Origin: Bacteroides stercoris ATCC 43183
GTDB lineage: Bacteria; Bacteroidota; Bacteroidia; Bacteroidales; Bacteroidaceae
DNA: 64,000 nucleotides
Assembly: GCF_025147325.1 (NCBI RefSeq)
Contig: NZ_CP102262.1
Coordinates: 558,001 to 622,000, forward strand
Reading direction: 5' to 3'
Shown here: one piece after another, positions 58,422 to 64,000 of the stretch
How positions within the stretch are numbered: the stretch's first letter is position 1
How the letters are laid out: each line of letters starts with the position of its first letter
Position numbers and translations under genes: made by a program
The notes under the pieces: model-generated
Databases searched by the model: none
Seen by the model: the letters and a program-made list of their open reading frames with translations, nothing else
What the model was told of the DNA's origin: nothing

Positions 58422-59233
58422 TTTATGCCCCCTTTCTTGTATTCTCTCATCGCTTGGCTAAGGCTTTCCGTCTTATCCAATAGCCTTGCCAGCTTATCCA
58501 CGTCCACGATAACCTCACCATCCAAATAAGCCCAAACCTTTCTCAGAGCTTCCGCAATGGCTTTTGCTTCTTTAGAATCTTTCAGAGAATTAAGAACCTC
58601 CTTATTGGTAGCTGTAACCCTACCGTTTTCTTTGGCGTTATCCACAGCCGACTTTGCAGCCTTTACTTGTTCTTTCTCACTTCCATAATTGGCGGCAATC
58701 TCCTTAGCCGCCTTAACCGACAATTCCCCTTTCATAATCCTTTCTTGAATGTACGGGGGCAAATCCAACAAGGAAAGGCATTTGCTTATGAAAGCCGGGC
58801 TTTTCTTGAACTTATCCGCTATCTCAACTTGGCTATATCCAAATTCTTCTTTGAAACGTCTGAACATGATAGCGCACTCGTATTCGGTAAATTTCTTACC
58901 CTCGTTACGCATCATCTGTTGAATATACAATTCTTCAGTAGAAGCGTCCTTTCGGGCTTTCATGGCACGAACATAAGGAATATCCGCACCCTCGGATATA
59001 GCCAACATGGTAGCCCTATACCTGCGTTCACCATCCACCAATTTATATTTCTCGTTGCCCTCATCATCCTTAAAGGCTATAACCGTCAGAGGATTTAAGA
59101 CACCCTTTGCCTTTATTTGCTCTTTCAGTTCGTCAAGGTCAAAATCACGTCTTACATTGAAACCGTCCACAACCACGATATTACGGGGGTCAATCAAAAA
59201 TAGGTCTGTATTCTTCGTTTTATTCGTTTCCAT
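58418..59233 (-). CDS. ParB/Spo0J-family protein
   Basis: A 271-residue ParB family protein. The N-terminal domain contains the CTP-binding motifs GVLNPLTVIAF and KLVDGERRYRATM (GERR motif), then a helix-turn-helix domain (YSQVEIADKFKKSPAFISKCLSLLDL). It is a DNA-binding partition-type protein. In temperate phages such proteins may help genome maintenance or regulate genes. The C-terminus lacks a clear dimer domain pattern but has a charged helix end. No parA is seen in the window. Confidence 0.85.
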   Translation of the reverse strand: METNKTKNTDLFLIDPRNIVVVDGFNVRRDFDLDELKEQIKAKGVLNPLTVIAFKDDEGNEKYKLVDGERRYRATMLAISEGADIPYVRAMKARKDASTEELYIQQMMRNEGKKFTEYECAIMFRRFKEEFGYSQVEIADKFKKSPAFISKCLSLLDLPPYIQERIMKGELSVKAAKEIAANYGSEKEQVKAAKSAVDNAKENGRVTATNKEVLNSLKDSKEAKAIAEALRKVWAYLDGEVIVDVDKLARLLDKTESLSQAMREYKKGGIK

Positions 59234-59240
59234 ACTACTG

Positions 59241-59384
59241 TCATTTATTTAGTTCATAGTGCTTACAAAACTTCTTTCTTGCCGTTATCCGCTTCGCCAG
59301 TTTATAGCAATACATCTGCATTGACTTAGGCTCGCACCAGTAATATTTGCACTCACTACAATGCTTTATATCATCTTTTCCCAT
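59241..59384 (-). CDS. Very small cysteine-rich protein
   Basis: A 47-residue protein (ATG 59384) with four or more cysteines (KHCSECKYYWC and QMYCYKL, FCKHYELNK), enough for a zinc-binding site. It lies 7 bases upstream of the ParB gene. A longer frame (to 59474) would overlap the upstream gene. The role is unknown. Confidence 0.6.
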   Translation of the reverse strand: MGKDDIKHCSECKYYWCEPKSMQMYCYKLAKRITARKKFCKHYELNK

Positions 59385-59385
59385 A

Positions 59386-59856
59386 TCAGTACCTAAATGA
59401 AGTGAAGTGTAACACAACGCCCTCAAACACGTTACTTTTTGATTCACCAAAGAACCATTCCACAAATTGCTCAACTGTCAGACCATCATTCTTTGCCACT
59501 ATTTCAATGGGAATTTGTTTACCATCAATCCATATCTGAGGAACGGCATCATCAACACCATAGGTCATAGTAATGTGCTGTAGACCTATTTTATCATACT
59601 GGGCAAACTCTCTCTGCTCAGAGTTGTACGGTCTGCCCGTCCATTCACGCACTGAAAGATATTTTTTGCCGGATGCAATATCTTTATATCTCTTATCCCA
59701 CACGCCATTCTTATTGTAGCGTATAGTATGTATCTTCTTATGCTCTTTTAGTTTGCCCTCAAACTCTGTAGGCTTTCCAGCCAAAGAATGTGTAACTGGG
59801 AATACACGGCATAAGGTCACAACCACTTTTTTCTTTTCTGATTTTTGGTGTTGCAT
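59386..59856 (-). CDS. ASCH/PUA-like protein of unknown function
   Basis: A 156-residue protein (ATG 59856). The central part (KIHTIRYNKNGVWDKRY, then GKKYLSVREWTGRPY) resembles the ASCH/PUA-like RNA-binding fold known in phage and bacterial proteins, which I recall in Bacteroides phages. It might bind nucleic acids or modify nucleotides. The C-terminus is acidic and aromatic. Confidence 0.55.
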   Translation of the reverse strand: MQHQKSEKKKVVVTLCRVFPVTHSLAGKPTEFEGKLKEHKKIHTIRYNKNGVWDKRYKDIASGKKYLSVREWTGRPYNSEQREFAQYDKIGLQHITMTYGVDDAVPQIWIDGKQIPIEIVAKNDGLTVEQFVEWFFGESKSNVFEGVVLHFTSFRY

Positions 59857-59863
59857 AGCTTTA

Positions 59864-60127
59864 TTATTTACTTGGTGTATTACTTTCTGAATAATAAGCA
59901 AGCGTTATCACATCCCACATTTCGCTCACAATGGCAAACGAAAATGTCTTATCCGGGTGGGTACTACTTGGCATATCCAGCATTTCTTTTTGTATCGCCT
60001 CGTTCCAATAATGGCAATCGGGCGTGTAGTTAGATTGAAAGCTATTAATGCTTGCAATAAGTTCGTTGTAATACGCTTCACCGAAAGCATTAATGAGCTT
60101 TGTTTTGTTTCTGAGCGCAAATCTCAT
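59864..60127 (-). CDS. Paralogue of the protein at 44858-45142, unknown function
   Basis: An 87-residue protein that starts MRFALRNKTKLINAFGEAYYN, like the rightward-block protein at 44858. The first third matches; the rest diverges. It overlaps the DnaC-like gene by 4 bases (ATGA), so it is co-translated with replication genes. Function unknown. Confidence 0.65.
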   Translation of the reverse strand: MRFALRNKTKLINAFGEAYYNELIASINSFQSNYTPDCHYWNEAIQKEMLDMPSSTHPDKTFSFAIVSEMWDVITLAYYSESNTPSK

Positions 60128-60783
60128 TTTCGATAGCTTTTTTGGCTGTAGTGCAGCCGTTCAAACATTTCTTCCATTCTATCAGCAATACGCTCTCCGT
60201 ACCTGTCGCCAAATTCCTCATCTGCCAAATTGGAAGTGGCTATAGTGAATAGCTGCCTGTCATATCGGGCATAGATTAATTCAGTAACCGGGGAAAACTC
60301 GTTGCCCCAACTTTTCACGCTTGCTGGTTCAGTGCCCACATCATCAATAAACAAAAGTTCTTGATTCTTTAGCTTGTTGAAATAAGTCGGGTCATCGGCT
60401 ATTGACTTGGCAAGGTTCAAAGCTGATATGCGGTACACTCCCTTTCTTTCGGAAGATAAATCACTATTGTACAAGATACCTATAATGTTGCATATCGCCT
60501 TTGCAAGCGTGGTTTTACCACTTCCTACCGTACCATACAGAAGCAAGCCGAACTTTCCGTTTCCGCAAAGGAACTTAGCCGCTTTGCCTATCTTTTCCAA
60601 CGTGGCTTCATCCGAAACATACTTCATGTTTCTGCGCTCAACTTCTGACTGATAACACATCCTTAGCATTTCCGCTATGTCCTGTTCGGGAAACTTCTCA
60701 ATCTTAAAGCGTGTCCCTAAAAGTCCTCTTTGCGCTTGGTTTGCCAATATCTGTTGCAGCCGTTGTACCAGTTTGTTGTCCAT
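60124..60783 (-). CDS. DnaC/IstB-like ATPase, probable helicase loader
   Basis: A 219-residue AAA+ ATPase with Walker A GTVGSGKTT (residues 84-92) and Walker B ELLFIDDVG (D147, D148). A sensor arginine region follows (YARYDRQLFTIATSNL). This fits DnaC-type helicase loaders, which help open the origin. It overlaps the upstream replication-protein gene by 80 bases. The N-terminal helical part may bind the helicase or the replication protein. Confidence 0.85.
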   Translation of the reverse strand: MDNKLVQRLQQILANQAQRGLLGTRFKIEKFPEQDIAEMLRMCYQSEVERRNMKYVSDEATLEKIGKAAKFLCGNGKFGLLLYGTVGSGKTTLAKAICNIIGILYNSDLSSERKGVYRISALNLAKSIADDPTYFNKLKNQELLFIDDVGTEPASVKSWGNEFSPVTELIYARYDRQLFTIATSNLADEEFGDRYGERIADRMEEMFERLHYSQKSYRK

Positions 60784-61519
60784 ATCTATTCATATTTTCG
60801 TAATACTTATCTTTTACCCAGCCCCTAATAGTCAGGTAATCGGATTTATACTTCTTACCCTTAGAACCTTTGTAATTGTTGAGAATATCAATCATCGCTT
60901 TAGCGGCTTCTTCGCCATATTCGGTACATAATTTTGCGTATTCATCACGTGTCAAAGTAACGTAATCAGCATAATTGTACTTCTTGGCTTTTGCAATCTT
61001 CCGCTGTTGTTCATCAGTCAGTGGCGGTGGATTCTCCGGCAAATCATCGGGAAATAGGTCTGCTTGCGCCCCGTGTTGCGTTTCAGCCGTTGGGGAAGGT
61101 GTATGTGGCATTTCTGTCGGTGGCGTTTCCACAAGCGCATCAACTTTGGCTAATATCCGTTTACCCATAGTTACACCACCTTTTTTCCCAGCCTCAGACC
61201 GTTTTACCCGTATTGATTCCATCTTAACCATATCAGCGTTGTACAAAGCCCCATCATTCCTTACAGACAATAATTCAGCGTTAATCAATGATTCTATCAG
61301 CTCCTTTGTTCCACTTCCGTAGAGGGCTTCTAATTCATCAACCGTGTACGCACCGCCAATAGGTTTCATCATAACCCCACGCTCTATACTCACCCACATA
61401 CAGCAAAGCATATCCAGCCACAAGCCCTTACAAGCAAATGACAACCTCATAGCCGCATTGTTGGATAACCAAGCGGTGGCATCGAAAGGCATAGGCGGTA
61501 TGATTTTTTTATTAGCCAT
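60704..61519 (-). CDS. Phage replication protein (Lin1244/DUF4373-like)
   Basis: A 271-residue protein. The N-terminal region (FDATAWLSNNAAMRLSFACKGLWLDMLCCMW, and an Ala/Lys-rich KRSEAGKKGG linker) resembles the DUF4373/Lin1244 type of phage replication organiser with a winged helix. A Pro-rich stretch follows, then a C-terminal helical region (TKDEYAKLCTEYGEEAAKAMI). It likely works with the DnaC-like ATPase downstream in origin opening. The 80-base overlap is unusually long. Confidence 0.75.
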   Translation of the reverse strand: MANKKIIPPMPFDATAWLSNNAAMRLSFACKGLWLDMLCCMWVSIERGVMMKPIGGAYTVDELEALYGSGTKELIESLINAELLSVRNDGALYNADMVKMESIRVKRSEAGKKGGVTMGKRILAKVDALVETPPTEMPHTPSPTAETQHGAQADLFPDDLPENPPPLTDEQQRKIAKAKKYNYADYVTLTRDEYAKLCTEYGEEAAKAMIDILNNYKGSKGKKYKSDYLTIRGWVKDKYYENMNRYGQQTGTTAATDIGKPSAKRTFRDTL

Positions 61520-61536
61520 ATTATGAGCTGTTATAA

Positions 61537-61556
61537 GTGGGGGATTTCTCCCCCAC
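61537..61556 (-). other. Hairpin with GAAA tetraloop between replication genes
   Basis: On the minus strand GTGGGGGA-GAAA-TCCCCCAC, an 8-bp perfect stem with a GNRA-type loop, in the 47-base gap before the replication protein gene. No T-run follows. It might stabilise the mRNA or act as a processing site. Confidence 0.55.
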
Positions 61557-61566
61557 GATATAGTAT

Positions 61567-62325
61567 TTAGATTTCAAGAATAGCAATGTCCGGGGCAATG
61601 GCACGAATGCCGTCTAACACCTCGTCAATACACTTATCTCTATAGTCCTCTGCCAGTTCGTTAGCACCGGGCGAAACAAGTTGCAACAACACATCACCAT
61701 TAGAAAGATAGTGGTCGAACTCAACTTCAATAGGTGTTTTTGCAGTTCCCTTGAAAATGGCGATGTTAATCGTGAAACTCTTGGGCAAATTACTTTCTAC
61801 TTGTGAACGGTACACCTCAGCCATAGAGCCGGACGGGTCACGCTGTTTCTGAATTTCTGTCTTGGCGTTAGCCGTGAAGTTCTTTAATACCGAAACGAGC
61901 TTCATACAATCCTCTTTTTGCATGAATACGCCACGATTCAAACGCAGGAACTGCCCCAGTTTAGCCGGAATCCAGCCACATTCTCCGTCATTGATACCGA
62001 ACTTTGAAAAGACTTCCGATAATTCCACCGTACCTACAAAGGTGTTTTTGGTGTAATAATCATCCTCATTCACGGTAAGCGTGATACTCATTTTCTCACG
62101 GTTTACCTTAATATTCGCACGCTTTTGGTCGATGGTGTCAATACGCTTTTCCAACCAATCTAACGGAGTTCTGATAACACCTGATACAGAAATACTTTCC
62201 GGTTGCTTAATGGGCAATTCGTCCAATGCTTTAGGAGCATTACCAATTCTGTACACTACTTCGATAGGTTTTTCACCCTTGTACTCACCGATGTTCACGG
62301 TTAATCCTTTTTCTTGATTTTCCAT
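61567..62325 (-). CDS. Protein of unknown function in the early region, DUF2303-like (weak)
   Basis: A 252-residue protein with mixed composition. The order of its segments (SISVSGVIRTPLDWLEKRI, ITLTVNEDDYY, GRVFMQKEDCMKLVSVLKNF) recalls DUF2303 (YfdQ) phage proteins, but this match is weak. It has no clear catalytic motif and a balanced charge. It lies between the hairpin and a coiled-coil protein gene in the leftward early operon. Confidence 0.5.
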   Translation of the reverse strand: MENQEKGLTVNIGEYKGEKPIEVVYRIGNAPKALDELPIKQPESISVSGVIRTPLDWLEKRIDTIDQKRANIKVNREKMSITLTVNEDDYYTKNTFVGTVELSEVFSKFGINDGECGWIPAKLGQFLRLNRGVFMQKEDCMKLVSVLKNFTANAKTEIQKQRDPSGSMAEVYRSQVESNLPKSFTINIAIFKGTAKTPIEVEFDHYLSNGDVLLQLVSPGANELAEDYRDKCIDEVLDGIRAIAPDIAILEI

Positions 62326-62350
62326 TTTGAAATGTTTTAATTATTAATAC

Positions 62351-62785
62351 TTAATCGTCTGTACCCGTTTTATCCGCACGGATAGCACGGAACACGTTAC
62401 GCTGCCTTTCGTCTTGTGTCATGGGGCGTTGTTCCAGCAAATAACCCTCCGGGCTGTAGAAGCCAACCATTTTTTCTTCCTCATCTACAAACTTGAAACA
62501 GTCGCCCTTAATCCAATCGCCCCCGGCTTTCAGTTCGTCACGGAGTTTAACTATGCGTTCCTCCAAAGGCTTGATTTTGCCTTTGTAATCGGCTCTGATT
62601 TCCGCTAATGATTGTTCCAAATCTGCTTTTTGAATCGCCACGTTAGCGAGGTCTGCCCTCCTTTCGTTGATTTCTTCTTGGTCGAATTTGCGTGTATAGC
62701 TACGCTCTACAATTTGGTCGCAGCTATCACGTAGAATCTGTGCCCTTTGTTCCACCGGGGTATCGGCTAACATGATGTCTTTCAT
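62351..62785 (-). CDS. Coiled-coil protein of unknown function
   Basis: A 144-residue protein with a strong coiled coil from about residue 35 to 90 (VAIQKADLEQSLAEIRADYKGK, EERIVKLRDELKAG). It begins MKDIMLADTPVEQRAQ. It is directly downstream of the operator and of the second DGR target gene. It might be a partner of the latter, but no direct evidence exists. Confidence 0.6.
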   Translation of the reverse strand: MKDIMLADTPVEQRAQILRDSCDQIVERSYTRKFDQEEINERRADLANVAIQKADLEQSLAEIRADYKGKIKPLEERIVKLRDELKAGGDWIKGDCFKFVDEEEKMVGFYSPEGYLLEQRPMTQDERQRNVFRAIRADKTGTDD

Positions 62786-62807
62786 TTCACCTTGTTTTTA
62801 GTTAATA

Positions 62808-62826
62808 ATATGTTTAATAAACACAC
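62808..62826. promoter_or_regulatory. Operator-like palindrome, weaker copy
   Basis: ATATGTT-TAATA-AACACAC. It lies in the 43-base gap between the second DGR target gene and the coiled-coil protein gene. The half-site match is poorer than at other sites. Confidence 0.4.
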
Positions 62827-62828
62827 TT

Positions 62829-63458
62829 TTATTTCAAACGATTTCCAACGGTAAAGTTGAATTTCAAATATTCAGCCCAAAGTTCAATGAATTGCTGCCC
62901 GAAATACTTAGCCTTTTCTTCCGTTTCTTGGCACAAGCGGAACCCACTGCCCGCATGCGCATACGAGGACCGATTACGCGCACTCAGATAACCGAAACCC
63001 GCAGACGCACCATTATGCGCATGAGCAGACAAAAGGGCACCTCTTTGTTCGGGATACATATCATTAATTTCTTTCTTAGTATACAAAGCAAACCACGGAT
63101 ACCAATACACTTTGCTTCCCTCTCCATCCGGCTTTGGTTGGAAATTTCTACCCCACAAAGCCCGACTAATAGTTTCTAATTTCATAAGAGCAACAATATG
63201 GGATGGCATATTTACCCTATCACCTCCATTGGTTAAAACTATGGTAGTATCTCCATTCACACTATCCACTCTTATTGCATCTTGTTTTAACGCCACACAA
63301 GCATCCTCATACGTGCGGATAGTCTTGTAATCGTCCAACGTGGGCTTTGCAGCCTCAAACACTTTCTTTCCAAACAGGCTTTCCATAAAATCCTTAATTC
63401 CATCACAAGCATTTGCATAAGCTGTTTGCAACTTGCTTTCTTCAATTTCTACTTTCAT
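62829..63458 (-). CDS. DGR target protein 2, in the early region
   Basis: A 209-residue protein with the variable repeat at residues 140-175, followed by a conserved 34-residue end (QETEEKAKYFGQQFIELWAEY). The 40 residues ahead of the repeat (KVYWYPWFALYTKKEIND) include an aromatic patch typical of a small Bacteroides phage family in which the region before the GFRL/GSRL motif varies. Unlike the tail target, it lies in the replication region and has no tail features or signal peptide. Its role is unknown. Confidence 0.85.
   Translation of the reverse strand: MKVEIEESKLQTAYANACDGIKDFMESLFGKKVFEAAKPTLDDYKTIRTYEDACVALKQDAIRVDSVNGDTTIVLTNGGDRVNMPSHIVALMKLETISRALWGRNFQPKPDGEGSKVYWYPWFALYTKKEINDMYPEQRGALLSAHAHNGASAGFGYLSARNRSSYAHAGSGFRLCQETEEKAKYFGQQFIELWAEYLKFNFTVGNRLK
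62935..63041 (-). repeat. DGR variable repeat 2 (VR2), remote from the retroelement
   Basis: 107 bp, gapless against the TR. It has 12 differences, 11 at coding-strand adenines of the TR; the exception is a silent T-to-G in an arginine codon. Its 3' flank GGGTTCCGCTTGTGCC is identical to VR1 and differs from the TR (TTTTACC), as expected for a functional IMH. It lies about 43 kb from the TR. Confidence 0.93.
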
Positions 63459-63606
63459 CTTTCAATGTTTTTAATTTGTTAATAATCTTTTTTGTTAATC
63501 TTATTGCGTTATCCACTCTCGTACTTTGTCCGGGTGGAATATTTGCTATCAAAATGGGCACTAAGCGTATCAGCTCAGATACCACGCTGTTAGGTATTCT
63601 TTTCAT
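63442..63606 (-). CDS. Small basic protein of unknown function
   Basis: A 54-residue basic protein (ATG 63606; MKRIPNSVVSELIRLVPILIAN) with a hydrophobic helix and a basic end (KKIINKLKTLKDESRN). It overlaps the second DGR target gene start by 17 bases and the upstream gene by 17. Such small basic proteins are common in Bacteroides early regions. No function known. Confidence 0.6.
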   Translation of the reverse strand: MKRIPNSVVSELIRLVPILIANIPPGQSTRVDNAIRLTKKIINKLKTLKDESRN

Positions 63607-64000
63607 GGCTTCTCCAATATTTATCCGGGTCGGGAATATCCACATTCAGAAACTCTTTGGCGTACTCCCTCAGTTTTTCGCAATAGGTGGAAAATGTCAC
63701 CGTATCCATAGTGGCTGTAGAACATGGGAACTCTACAATCTCCCCCGTGTGCTTGTTTACCACTTTGTCAGCCGTCATTTGAGCCTTAAAAAACTCATGC
63801 ACTTGTTCCACTGAAACGAACTCCCAACCAGCTTCTAAAAGAGCATCTAAAAGGATAGGGTAAATACACCCGAACAACCACCCGTTTTGGTCTAAAGAAC
63901 GTGGTTTTCTGACTTTCTTAACCTCTATCCTATAGATACCATCCAAAGCGTTACGCATCCATTCGTACAGAGGCTTCAAATCAAATAACCCGTTTCTCTT
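63590..64000 (-). CDS. NinB-like recombination protein (5' part outside window)
   Basis: The frame is open to the right edge, so the start lies beyond base 64000; at least 136 residues are seen. A KVRKPRSLDQNGWLFGCIYPILLDALLEAGWE segment has the QNxxxW-like pattern of NinB-type phage recombination proteins. NinB binds single-stranded DNA and supports recombination. The C-terminal half (EFPCSTATMDTVTFSTYCEKLREYAKEFLNVDIPDPD) is also in the family style. The assignment is moderate. Confidence 0.6.
   Translation of the reverse strand, partial: KRNGLFDLKPLYEWMRNALDGIYRIEVKKVRKPRSLDQNGWLFGCIYPILLDALLEAGWEFVSVEQVHEFFKAQMTADKVVNKHTGEIVEFPCSTATMDTVTFSTYCEKLREYAKEFLNVDIPDPDKYWRSHEKNT

Larger units (their letters stand above)
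15729..64000. mobile_element. Siphovirus-like prophage (left end and about 48 kb; right end outside the window)
   Basis: Continuous phage gene content starts at the tRNA-Arg remnant. It includes lysis genes, a DGR, tail tip, tape measure (1803 residues), tail tube, connectors, capsid, scaffold, MuF, portal, both terminase subunits, and replication genes. There is no tail sheath gene, which suggests a long non-contractile tail. No integrase or clear master repressor is seen, so these should lie beyond the right edge. Most genes are on the minus strand; a rightward block occupies 41181-46883. Confidence 0.93.

Noticed and set aside
17815..63979. Full TAG-to-glutamine recoding in the phage
   Set aside because: Several genes here end naturally in TAG (16022, 49671, 55421). 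Only one internal amber is seen, which suits a point mutation better.

Overview
The window is a Bacteroides-type chromosome (order Bacteroidales) carrying an integrated tailed phage. Host genes at the left (topA, argS, an HU gene, two rhomboid proteases, a fused secDF) have the Bacteroides organisation. Promoters fit the Bacteroidales pattern (TTTG near -33, TAnnTTTG near -7), and host starts lack Shine-Dalgarno sequences. GC content looks moderate in the host part and lower, by eye, in parts of the prophage.

Host region, 1-15728: the 3' part of an outer-membrane receptor, topA and convergent argS, and an HU gene whose 5' leader is interrupted by a complete 1325-bp IS4-family element with a 9-bp target duplication. 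These are followed by a tight rhomboid-rhomboid-nuclease cluster, an M3 metallopeptidase lipoprotein and secDF. Just after secDF is the 3' half of a tRNA-Arg(CCT) gene without its 5' half. I read this as the left attachment site of the prophage. The right end, the rebuilt tRNA and the integrase should lie beyond base 64000.

Prophage, about 15729 to beyond 64000: a siphovirus-like phage read mostly leftward. From right to left on the minus strand come a replication and nucleotide-metabolism block (53432-64000: NinB-like, DnaC-like, two ParB-like proteins, RuvC-like, radical SAM), then packaging and head genes (53333-46927: TerS, TerL, portal, MuF). Next is a block on the opposite strand (41181-46883), then scaffold, capsid, connectors, tail tube, frameshifted tail chaperone, tape measure, tail tip and fibre (40724-21843). 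After these come a diversity-generating retroelement (DGR, 21764-18583) and lysis genes (17818-16022).

Four things stand out. (1) The DGR has one template repeat (19914-20020) and two variable repeats. One is in the neighbouring tail protein; the other is about 43 kb away, in a 209-aa protein of the early region (62935-63041). All three repeats are 107 bp, and 11 of 12 differences in each variable repeat fall at template adenines. (2) The MuF head protein ends in what looks like an ADP-ribosyltransferase domain, and the nearby convergent strand encodes an ADP-ribosylglycohydrolase. This could be an injected toxin with its antidote. (3) A 19-bp near-palindrome (about TGTGTT-N5-AACACA) occurs only between genes, at seven places next to promoters or operon starts across the prophage, and looks like a phage-wide operator. 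(4) A canonical slippery heptamer (G GGT TTT) ahead of the tape measure gene predicts a -1 frameshifted tail assembly chaperone. Smaller points include an in-frame amber codon in an otherwise intact, translationally coupled gene, an outward-facing promoter at the prophage end, and phased AAATATATCC repeats.
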